Below, one piece after another: positions 1 through 5,655 of a DNA stretch of 14,055 nucleotides. The stretch's first letter is position 1. The number at the start of each line of letters is the position of its first letter. The translations under genes were made by a program, and so were the position numbers. The DNA comes from Methanobacteriota archaeon (GTDB lineage: Archaea > Thermoplasmatota > Poseidoniia > Poseidoniales > Poseidoniaceae): NCBI GenBank assembly GCA_002701145.1, contig PAEE01000039.1:2158-16212 (forward strand), given 5' to 3'. The notes beneath the pieces were generated by a model that was not told the DNA's origin, did not search any database, and saw nothing but the letters and a program-made list of their open reading frames with translations.

Positions 1-591
1 TCTTATCCAATAGTCGAAATTTTCCATTCGGTTCAGGGTGAAGCATTTCACGCTGGAGTTCCGCATGTGTTCATACGATTTGGTAATTGTAATCTGAGAT
101 GTGAATGGTGCGATACTGACTTCTTGACATTTGAAGAAATGGAGTTGGAGGATATCGTCAAAGAAGTCCTATCCTACGATTGTAAAAGGGTTATTTTCAC
201 TGGAGGTGAACCATGCTTACAAGATTTAGAAACAATTGGTTCAGCGTTGAAAGTACACGGAATCAATCTATCAGTTGAGACCAATGGTACGATTCCAGTT
301 CCCGAAATAATCGACTGGGTTTGTGTTTCTCCAAAAGACCAAGTTTATCCAAATGTTTCAATCAAACAAAGGCAGGGTGATGAATTGAAAGTGGTATACT
401 GTGGACAAGACCTCACAATGTATGATGAACTCAAAAAGGGTTTTACTCACAAATTCATTCAGCCTTGTTACTTAGAAAATGATTCAGTAGAACAAAATGG
501 ACGTAATTTTGCACAAGTTGAGAGACTTGTGAAATCGACACCTGGTTGGAGATTATCTTTGCAGACACACAAATGGATGGGGGTCGACTGA
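1..591 (+). CDS. queE: 7-carboxy-7-deazaguanine synthase QueE (5' partial)
   Basis: Radical SAM enzyme that converts 6-carboxytetrahydropterin to 7-carboxy-7-deazaguanine in preQ0 synthesis, here presumably for archaeosine in tRNA. The frame is open from base 1, so the gene begins upstream; 196 residues are visible. The first GTG in this frame (base 67) is not the start, because family-typical sequence (EIFHSVQGE) precedes it. Cys30, Cys34 and Cys37 (numbered from the window start) form the short CX3CX2C iron-sulfur motif in GNCNLRCEWC, and FTGGEP is the SAM-binding GGE motif. Probably only about 10-20 N-terminal residues are missing. The stop overlaps the queC start by one base (TGATG), so translation is probably coupled. 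Identification is strong. Confidence 0.93.
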   Translation, partial: SYPIVEIFHSVQGEAFHAGVPHVFIRFGNCNLRCEWCDTDFLTFEEMELEDIVKEVLSYDCKRVIFTGGEPCLQDLETIGSALKVHGINLSVETNGTIPVPEIIDWVCVSPKDQVYPNVSIKQRQGDELKVVYCGQDLTMYDELKKGFTHKFIQPCYLENDSVEQNGRNFAQVERLVKSTPGWRLSLQTHKWMGVD

Positions 592-1679
592 TGCGAGCAG
601 TAATGGCATTGAGTGGGGGAATGGATTCCACTGGACTACTTATGAGACTACTTTCTGATGGATACAAAGTTAGTTGTATATCATATGAATATGGTCAAAA
701 GCACAATATCGAATTGACAAGAGCCTGTGCGAACATCAAATATCTAGAGGAAAATGGTTTCGAAGTAGAACACAGAATCGTGGACCTGTCTTCTGCAATG
801 AGCATATTTCATTCAGCATTGACTAGTGACGACATAGAAATCCCAGAAGGGCATTATGAAGAAGAACAAATGAAAGCTACAGTTGTACCAAATCGAAATG
901 CAATTTTTGCATCGATTGTTTATGGATATGCTCTATCTATTGCACTTAAGGAAAATACTGATGTCGTTATTGCTCTAGGCGTGCACTCAGGAGACCATGC
1001 GATTTATCCAGACTGTAGACCCGAATTCTACGACTCTCTTGGAGAGTCTTTTGCAATAGGAAACTGGGACAGTGAAAAGGTTTCATTCCACCTACCTTAC
1101 ATCGATGGAGACAAGGAAACAATACTACGTGATTCACTATTATCCTGTAAAAAATTGAAACTAGATTTTGATATTGTTTTTGCAAACACGAATACGTCAT
1201 ACAATCCTGATGATAAGGGAAGATCGAGCGGTACAAGTGGTGCTGATGTAGAACGTATTCTCGCATTCCATGCAATTGGAAGAAGAGACCCCGTCGAATA
1301 TGTCACTTCCTGGGAAGAAGTTCTAGAGGGTGCTCTCAAATCTCAACTGCGATATCATGTAATGAAGCAAAATGGAACTGAGCGCCCATTTACTGGAGAG
1401 TATGACAAGCATTATGAAAATGGGAAATACCATTGCGCAGAATGCGACAAGGTGTTGTTCACATCGGAAGACAAATTCGATTCTGGTTGCGGTTGGCCTG
1501 CATTTAGTTCCGAAGCTGAACAAGCCAATATTACTCAACTAAAAGATGAAACACACGGGATGGTAAGAATTGAGGTTCGATGTACAGATTGTGATTCACA
1601 CCTAGGCCACCTATTCCACGAATACAGTGGTCCAAGGTACTGCATCAATTCAATCTGCTTAGATTTCAAAGGTGAATAA
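591..1679 (+). CDS. queC: QueC-MsrB fusion: 7-cyano-7-deazaguanine synthase domain plus methionine-R-sulfoxide reductase domain
   Basis: 362 residues in one uninterrupted frame. Residues 1 to about 240 are QueC, which uses ATP and ammonia to turn the carboxylate of 7-carboxy-7-deazaguanine into the nitrile of preQ0. The PP-loop SGGMDS (8-13), the YGQKH segment and IYPDCRPEF are present. The loop that normally carries four zinc-binding cysteines reads TNTSYNP...SSGTSGADVERILAF; the ligand positions are Ser203, Ser213, Ser216 and Asp219. Residues about 250-362 form a full MsrB domain: zinc pairs Cys282/Cys285 and Cys331/Cys334, GCGWPAF with Cys300, HLGHLF, and the catalytic cysteine Cys351 in RYCINS. 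ATG 591 was chosen because it overlaps the queE stop and sits just before the PP-loop; an in-frame TTG at 546 would only add queE-overlapping sequence. The QueC reaction is inferred from family and operon; activity without the zinc cysteines is uncertain. Confidence 0.9.
   Translation: MRAVMALSGGMDSTGLLMRLLSDGYKVSCISYEYGQKHNIELTRACANIKYLEENGFEVEHRIVDLSSAMSIFHSALTSDDIEIPEGHYEEEQMKATVVPNRNAIFASIVYGYALSIALKENTDVVIALGVHSGDHAIYPDCRPEFYDSLGESFAIGNWDSEKVSFHLPYIDGDKETILRDSLLSCKKLKLDFDIVFANTNTSYNPDDKGRSSGTSGADVERILAFHAIGRRDPVEYVTSWEEVLEGALKSQLRYHVMKQNGTERPFTGEYDKHYENGKYHCAECDKVLFTSEDKFDSGCGWPAFSSEAEQANITQLKDETHGMVRIEVRCTDCDSHLGHLFHEYSGPRYCINSICLDFKGE
1670..1675 (+). promoter_or_regulatory. Shine-Dalgarno of queD
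   Basis: AGGTGA lies five bases before ATG 1681 and overlaps the end of queC. It decides the start: an in-frame GTG at 1672 falls inside this motif and has no motif of its own. Confidence 0.7.
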
Positions 1680-1680
1680 G

Positions 1681-2130
1681 ATGGTTACAACAATTAGAAG
1701 ATATGTAGAAACTGATACTGGGCATAGAGTTCCTAACCACAAATCCAAATGCCGTCACATGCACGGGCACAGGTATCGCTTTGAAGCAGAAATCGAAGGA
1801 GATGTTGTCGATGTCGGAGGAGTATCTGAAGAAGGAATGTTAATCGATTTCTCAGATGTATCAAAAATATTGAATGAATATGTACACGATATTATTGACC
1901 ATGCATTTGTGGTATATGACAAGGACACTATACTGCTGGAATTGTTTGAGAAACTACCTCCTGACCACAGAATAGTAAGGGTTCCATTCATTCCAACCGC
2001 CGAGAACTTGGCTAAGTGGGCATTTGAACAGGTAGCGCCACACATCAAAACCGCATACGGTAATGATTTGAGACTGGTGGCAATGCACGTCAGGGAGACT
2101 CCGAAGTCTTGGGCTTCTTGGAGGGAGTGA
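1681..2130 (+). CDS. queD: 6-carboxytetrahydropterin synthase QueD
   Basis: Converts 7,8-dihydroneopterin triphosphate to 6-carboxytetrahydropterin, the step before QueE. The 149-residue protein has the QueD/PTPS signatures: His15, His28 and His30 as probable zinc ligands (GHR and HGH), Cys24 as the catalytic cysteine in CRHMHGH, the Asp73-His74 pair in IIDHAF, Glu108 in PTAENL, and the C-terminal VRETP strand. It starts one base after the queC stop with a strong Shine-Dalgarno, so queE, queC and queD form one operon. No GTP cyclohydrolase is in the window. The last 41 bases overlap the 3' end of the convergent trmJ-like gene. A PTPS acting in another pterin pathway is possible in principle, but the operon makes QueD much more likely. 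Confidence 0.93.
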   Translation: MVTTIRRYVETDTGHRVPNHKSKCRHMHGHRYRFEAEIEGDVVDVGGVSEEGMLIDFSDVSKILNEYVHDIIDHAFVVYDKDTILLELFEKLPPDHRIVRVPFIPTAENLAKWAFEQVAPHIKTAYGNDLRLVAMHVRETPKSWASWRE

Positions 2131-2926
2131 CGCGCTTTCTGCGTTCTCTCTTCCAATTTTCATCGCCGGATACTTTCTGTAAGGCGGTAGTTGCTTGAAC
2201 TAGTGAACCAATCATTCGCTCAGCTTCCGTATCCAAAGGAATACCACGCATTATTACACGGTCATAGACATCTGCAATTAAGTCGTTAATGTCAGTGTCA
2301 AGGGAATTGGAAAAGTCCTCAATAGATTGCTTCAAGATTTGTCTCAACTGTGGAGTCAAACCTCGCTGTTTGATTACTCCTTTAATCGAGGCACCGTTCA
2401 ATATTCGATCTCGATGGAGTTCATAGACGCAATGACCAACAGCCTGAGAGAGATTTGCGATTGGGTAACCTTCCCAGGTTGGTAAAGTAAGCAAAACATC
2501 GCACATGTCTAAATCTTCAGAAGATAGACCCTTACCTTCTTCACCAAAAATTAACGAAACCTTTCCATCTAAATCTCTGATTTTGTCAGCGAATTCCCAT
2601 GGTAAGACGAAGTGTCTCTTGAGAATCTTAGAGCCCACCTCTCTTTTCCCGCTAGTTCCAACAACAAGTGATGACTCTGCAATCGCATCCTTGAGTGAGG
2701 AATAAATTACTGCAGAATCTAAAATCCTTCCAGAATGCTTAGCCCGATTTCGAGCCTCTTCGTCATCGACAGAACACTCTGGACTAACAAGAGACAAGTT
2801 AGTGAATCCATGATTGAGCATTGCTCTACAAACCGCTCCTAAATTGCCAGGGTGGTTAATCCCCACCAATACAATGTCCAATTGGTAATTGGATACTGGA
2901 AGCGGCACATCCATCCTATCGCCCAT
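2090..2926 (-). CDS. trmJ: TrmJ-type tRNA (cytidine/uridine-32-2'-O)-methyltransferase, SPOUT family
   Basis: SAM-dependent 2'-O-methyltransferase of the SPOUT/TrmH class; family members of this type methylate position 32 of the tRNA anticodon loop. The 278-residue protein shows the three SPOUT motifs: NHPGNLGAVCRAM (about 24-36, with Asn28 and Arg34), LIFGEEGKGL (about residue 125 on), and YPIANLSQAVGHCVYEL (about 153-170). A helical C-terminal region of about 100 residues follows and ends in a Lys/Arg-rich tail. ATG 2926 overlaps the stop of the upstream small gene (TAATG) and is preceded by GGAGGT at a good distance; Met5 is a weaker alternative. It is the last gene of the ribosomal-protein operon. 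Position 32 specificity is inferred from the family; another tRNA or rRNA 2'-O-methyltransferase is possible. Confidence 0.87.
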   Translation of the reverse strand: MGDRMDVPLPVSNYQLDIVLVGINHPGNLGAVCRAMLNHGFTNLSLVSPECSVDDEEARNRAKHSGRILDSAVIYSSLKDAIAESSLVVGTSGKREVGSKILKRHFVLPWEFADKIRDLDGKVSLIFGEEGKGLSSEDLDMCDVLLTLPTWEGYPIANLSQAVGHCVYELHRDRILNGASIKGVIKQRGLTPQLRQILKQSIEDFSNSLDTDINDLIADVYDRVIMRGIPLDTEAERMIGSLVQATTALQKVSGDENWKRERRKRVTPSKKPKTSESP

Positions 2927-3129
2927 TACATGACCTCCGCAATCCAGCGAGGGTCACAAGGAGCATACAGGAAGAATACAGCCTCCTCATCGTTTTCACG
3001 GTCTGGCATAACGATGGAATGCTTACGAAAACTATGGTTATCACGTAGATGCTGAATTAACATCAACAATTCATCCTTAGTGCCATGGATGCTAACGGGA
3101 GTTCTGTCCCAGGCGACTCTAATCGCCAT
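2926..3129 (-). CDS. Unrecognised 67-residue protein in ribosomal operon
   Basis: I do not recognise a family. The 67-residue protein starts MAIRVAWDRTPVS, has a helical middle (DELLMLIQHLRDN), an acidic turn (PDRENDEEA), then a hydrophobic strand-like segment (AVFFLYAP) and one cysteine near the end. There is no signal peptide or membrane helix. ATG 3129 was chosen because it lies ten bases after the eS17 stop with GAGGT at normal spacing; the longer frame up to 3183 would run into eS17 in another frame. Its stop overlaps the trmJ-like start (TAATG), so it is probably translated together with eS17 and the methyltransferase. The context suggests a cytosolic role linked to translation or RNA modification, which is inference only. 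Confidence 0.72.
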   Translation of the reverse strand: MAIRVAWDRTPVSIHGTKDELLMLIQHLRDNHSFRKHSIVMPDRENDEEAVFFLYAPCDPRWIAEVM

Positions 3130-3139
3130 CAAGGAAACC

Positions 3140-3334
3140 TCAGTCAGTACGGCGCTGTCGGTACCTGGTAACGTATCCAGCAATCCAATTGCGCAATTTC
3201 TTGGATCCGCCTACATCAGTTAATTCTTGAACCATTTTCTTGTTATGGTCAAAGTCGTCAGTGAATTTCTCACCGTGTTCTTCACAAAGAATAATTGCAC
3301 GTATTTTGATAAAACTTGGACGTATATTACCCAT
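3140..3334 (-). CDS. rps17e: Small ribosomal subunit protein eS17
   Basis: Ribosomal protein of the archaeal 30S subunit. The 64-residue product begins [13 protein letters not shown] and contains the family hallmarks [16 protein letters not shown] and IAGYVTR, ending RYRQRRTD. It is the full length of archaeal eS17. ATG 3334 lies two bases after the eL31 stop, with GGAGGA overlapping the end of eL31 as Shine-Dalgarno. An open frame continues upstream to 3439, but that part is eL31 coding sequence in another frame. It sits between eL31 and the unrecognised 67-residue gene. Confidence 0.94.
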   Translation of the reverse strand: MGNIRPSFIKIRAIILCEEHGEKFTDDFDHNKKMVQELTDVGGSKKLRNWIAGYVTRYRQRRTD

Positions 3335-3336
3335 TT

Positions 3337-3612
3337 TCACTCCTCCATAAGTTTGACTTCGATAGGGATATCTGGTTCGTCGTGACGAGTAACTTGAAGA
3401 CGAATCTTGCGAGGTGGATTCTCGATTCCACGTTCCCAAATCTTCTCATTGACCGCAGGGTCAATCCAGACTTCTTCATCTTCTGTAACTTTCAGATGCT
3501 TGACGACTTCGTTTTTGATAATTTGAACAGCCCTAGGTGCTCTCTTGTATCGAGTAATGTTCCATGCGTTCCTCAAAGGAACTACTAATTCGCTAACTGC
3601 TCCACGTGCCAT
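3337..3612 (-). CDS. rpl31e: Large ribosomal subunit protein eL31
   Basis: Ribosomal protein of the archaeal 50S subunit, located near the nascent-chain exit tunnel. The 91-residue protein has the expected family pattern: [45 protein letters not shown] and [11 protein letters not shown]. It starts seven bases after the eL39 stop, with AGAGGTGA (3619-3626) as Shine-Dalgarno at six-base spacing. The eL39-eL31 order is the usual archaeal one. Confidence 0.96.
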   Translation of the reverse strand: MARGAVSELVVPLRNAWNITRYKRAPRAVQIIKNEVVKHLKVTEDEEVWIDPAVNEKIWERGIENPPRKIRLQVTRHDEPDIPIEVKLMEE

Positions 3613-3618
3613 TCATAA

Positions 3619-3774
3619 TCACCTCTGTAATTTACTGCGCCTCCAGTGGTGGCGCTTTGGGTGCGATACGGTATTTCGCGCTGTCTTCATCATGACCCAG
3701 ACAGGTACACGTCGGTTTTGCTTTCCAGCCTTCAATAGGCGGATTTTCTTTGCGGCCGGCTTGTTGCGTGACAT
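3619..3774 (-). CDS. rpl39e: Large ribosomal subunit protein eL39
   Basis: A short, very basic 51-residue protein of the archaeal 50S subunit that lines the exit tunnel. Reading the minus strand from ATG 3774 gives [13 protein letters not shown], then [14 protein letters not shown], then [14 protein letters not shown] before TGA. This is the complete eL39 pattern, including the invariant RRVPVWV and the HPKR..HWRR segments. A near-perfect Shine-Dalgarno GAGGTGA overlaps the stop of the upstream PDCD5-like gene. The gene is short enough to be missed by length filters but is unambiguous. It lies between the PDCD5-like gene and eL31 in one operon. Confidence 0.95.
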   Translation of the reverse strand: MSRNKPAAKKIRLLKAGKQNRRVPVWVMMKTARNTVSHPKRHHWRRSKLQR

Positions 3775-3778
3775 ATTT

Positions 3779-3785
3779 TCACCTC
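3779..3785 (-). promoter_or_regulatory. Shine-Dalgarno of eL39
   Basis: GAGGTGA on the minus strand, overlapping the TGA stop of the PDCD5-like gene and ending four bases before the eL39 ATG. The overlap suggests coupled translation. Confidence 0.7.
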
Positions 3786-4143
3786 AGATTCTACGTATGC
3801 TAGTCTCTCTGCGTCCTTCGGAAAGGCCAGCGAGGATTCGCTTGAGTTGTTGATCGTTCACAGGGGTTGCAATTCTGTTATCACCTGCAAGTGTTGCAAG
3901 ATGAGTTTTCACCCTGGTGGTCAATTCTTGGTTGACCAAGTTTAGGCTAGCTAATCTTGAGCGGGCCTCTGGAGTAAGAATAGTCTTCATTGAACTATCA
4001 AGTTCAGCAATTGCTGCAGCTTGTGTTTGTTGTTCGATTTCAGCATCGGCTTGGGCTGCAGCCTGTTCCTCTAACTGAGTTTGAATCTGGGCCATACGCT
4101 GTGCACGTAGGTTTGCCAGTTCATCATCAGCAGTGGAAGCCAT
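3784..4143 (-). CDS. PDCD5-family DNA-binding protein
   Basis: Archaeal homologue of eukaryotic PDCD5/TFAR19, a small helical protein annotated as DNA-binding; its role in archaea is not well defined, but it is commonly encoded next to eS19 and eL39. The 119-residue protein begins MASTADDELANLRAQRM, continues with a long Gln/Ala/Glu-rich helix (about 15-45, coiled-coil-like), then the conserved ILTPEARSRLASLNLV core, and a C-terminal segment with DNRIATPVNDQQLKRIL. ATG 4143 was preferred over GTG 4152, because an AAAGGA motif directly abuts the GTG but lies about ten bases from the ATG. It is the second gene of the operon, 29 bases after eS19. Confidence 0.9.
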   Translation of the reverse strand: MASTADDELANLRAQRMAQIQTQLEEQAAAQADAEIEQQTQAAAIAELDSSMKTILTPEARSRLASLNLVNQELTTRVKTHLATLAGDNRIATPVNDQQLKRILAGLSEGRRETSIRRI

Positions 4144-4172
4144 TGTAGTCACGTCCTTTCACTTCCGTTGAA

Positions 4173-4664
4173 TCAGTACTTTGCCAGACCAGGATATGCT
4201 TCCTCAGCCTTACCACGTACTGAGTGAGCAACTTCGTTTAGGACCTTTTGGCCTTCTGAAGTGATTGCTCTTCCAGCATACAGTTTTTGGTCACCATCAA
4301 CTGACTGAACAGTTCTGGTTTCCTTCATCTCGATTAATCCAGCATCTCCAAGTTGTTGAAGTGCTGTGCGAATAATGTGACGGCTACCCATAGCCGGTGT
4401 GTGTGGATTTGAACCATTGTCTTTCTTTCCACCATAGGCTTGAGCGAGGGAATTTACTCCAATTGGACCCTCTCGGCCAACCTTGCGTAGTATGGCAGCG
4501 CAACGCAACTCCCACCAGTTTTCTTGAGAAGGAGGGCGTTCACGATGAATACCGGTTTTTACGTAATCAGCCCACTGAGGGCGTGAAATACCATCAATAT
4601 CGGATAGTCTATCAGCAAGAGCTGGGTTCAATAGGTCAGCAGGGACATCATAGAACGTCGTCAT
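4173..4664 (-). CDS. rps19e: Small ribosomal subunit protein eS19
   Basis: Ribosomal protein of the archaeal 30S subunit needed for subunit maturation. The 163-residue product has the full eS19 pattern: TTFYDVPADLL at the N terminus, WADYVKTGIHRERPP, NWWELRCAAILRKV, GPIGVNSLAQAYGGKK, and a winged-helix C-terminal part with IIRTALQQLGDAGLIE. ATG 4664 sits directly before the conserved VYDVPAD-like start and has GGTG five bases upstream. A longer frame from TTG 4691 would add nine residues without family support. It is the first gene of the minus-strand translation operon, and a TATA-like element lies about 35-45 bases upstream. Confidence 0.95.
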   Translation of the reverse strand: MTTFYDVPADLLNPALADRLSDIDGISRPQWADYVKTGIHRERPPSQENWWELRCAAILRKVGREGPIGVNSLAQAYGGKKDNGSNPHTPAMGSRHIIRTALQQLGDAGLIEMKETRTVQSVDGDQKLYAGRAITSEGQKVLNEVAHSVRGKAEEAYPGLAKY

Positions 4665-4698
4665 CGTAGCACCAAGCAACTTGCCGACCAAACTCCCC

Positions 4699-4707
4699 TA
4701 TATGAAA
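4699..4707 (-). promoter_or_regulatory. Candidate TATA box for the eS19 operon
   Basis: On the minus strand this reads TTTCATATA, close to the archaeal box A. Transcription would start roughly 25 bases downstream, around 4672-4677, leaving a short leader that contains the GGTG before the eS19 ATG. The 110-base gap 4665-4774 separates two divergent operons, and the overlapping TATA core could also serve the plus-strand gene at 4775. Placement is by eye. Confidence 0.35.
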
Positions 4708-4774
4708 GGAACTGTCCGAGTAGTGTTTTGGACGCTTACAGAGAGGGGACTGCGGGCCTAGTTTCGCAGGGTTC

Positions 4775-5605
4775 ATGAAGTACTCACATTTGGCCTCAAT
4801 CATGCGCAAGGCATTGGCCCAAAATCCAAACTTGTTGCGGACCCTGATTGGCATGGGAGTAACTCTCATATTTTTACTTGCATACGCTGTATATGGAGCC
4901 ACAATTAGCACTGAATATTATATCTACAAATCTAATTCTGAAGAAGTCGAGTTAGAATTAGGAGAGCCGGAGAGGTACTACGATGATGTTTCAGATTCCA
5001 CAACCTGGACATGGGATATCGAACTTAACGGTGTGAACCTAACTTGGGTCAACCTTTCCGCTAGTTCACTATCAACAAGTGCGGTTATATCTATTTCAAA
5101 TGCTGCTGGAATCTACAGCCACCCTGATTTGGGAGACCCCGATGCAAGAGAGTTTTCGTGTACAGATTCCTGTTTGAAACGAAATGAACATTTGGCCAAC
5201 TCTACCGATGGTACAGCAGAAATCTATTCCCTTACAGATCCAGACCCTGCACTGCGTGGAACCGGAACTGTATACGCCGATTCAAAAGAAGAAGCGAAAC
5301 AAAAGGCGAGTGATTTAATCAATACTACTTTCGAGCCAACAAACTTTAGGATAACTGTCAAGGAAAATGGTAGTCGTACTGTAAATCCAACAGTAATGTT
5401 GACACAGGTAAATGAAGAACTTTCTGAAATCAACCAATTCGAAGTTGATGCTGCAACTGAATTTATGTGGGCGTTGGCCGCAGTTATCGGCTGTTTTAGC
5501 ATGGTTTTAGTTCCCTCATTCACAGTTTACTTCGCCGCAAGAGCGAAACAAAGGAAACTAGATTTGAAACTTGAAGCAGCAAAAGGTGCTCTTGAAGAAG
5601 AATAG
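4775..5605 (+). CDS. Two-helix membrane protein with external domain
   Basis: Unrecognised membrane protein of 276 residues. The N-terminal segment is basic and followed by a hydrophobic helix (about 23-43, LIGMGVTLIFLLAYAVYGA). A hydrophilic domain of about 180 residues rich in Ser/Thr/Asp follows, with several N-x-S/T sites and Cys129/Cys133, which could form a disulfide. A second helix (about 227-253, FMWALAAVIGCFSMVLV) precedes a charged C-terminal tail (KQRKLDLKLEAAKGALEEE) with coiled-coil character. The two helices predict an external loop with both ends inside the cell. ATG 4775 has a weak AGGG upstream; Met10 (4802) is an alternative. It lies directly upstream of the giant surface protein gene, so a joint envelope role is likely but unproven. 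Confidence 0.8.
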   Translation: MKYSHLASIMRKALAQNPNLLRTLIGMGVTLIFLLAYAVYGATISTEYYIYKSNSEEVELELGEPERYYDDVSDSTTWTWDIELNGVNLTWVNLSASSLSTSAVISISNAAGIYSHPDLGDPDAREFSCTDSCLKRNEHLANSTDGTAEIYSLTDPDPALRGTGTVYADSKEEAKQKASDLINTTFEPTNFRITVKENGSRTVNPTVMLTQVNEELSEINQFEVDAATEFMWALAAVIGCFSMVLVPSFTVYFAARAKQRKLDLKLEAAKGALEEE

Positions 5606-5655
5606 TTTGAGCGAAGGTGTCATATTGCTTGCAACATTGTCGTAAGCCGAGGCCC

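Noticed and set aside
546..590. Longer QueC starting at TTG 546
   Set aside because: The extra 15 residues are queE coding sequence in another frame; ATG 591 overlaps the queE stop and directly precedes the PP-loop.
3130..3183. Longer form of the 67-residue protein from 3183
   Set aside because: It overlaps eS17 by more than 40 bases; ATG 3129 has GAGGT at good spacing after the eS17 stop.
3335..3439. N-terminal extension of eS17 to 3439
   Set aside because: The added 35 residues are eL31 read in another frame; the family start MGNIRP is at 3334 with its own Shine-Dalgarno.
4690..4790. Possible tRNA, because of a GGGTTC-like T-loop and GC-rich runs
   Set aside because: No acceptor stem or anticodon arm can be formed around it on either strand; it is a divergent promoter region.
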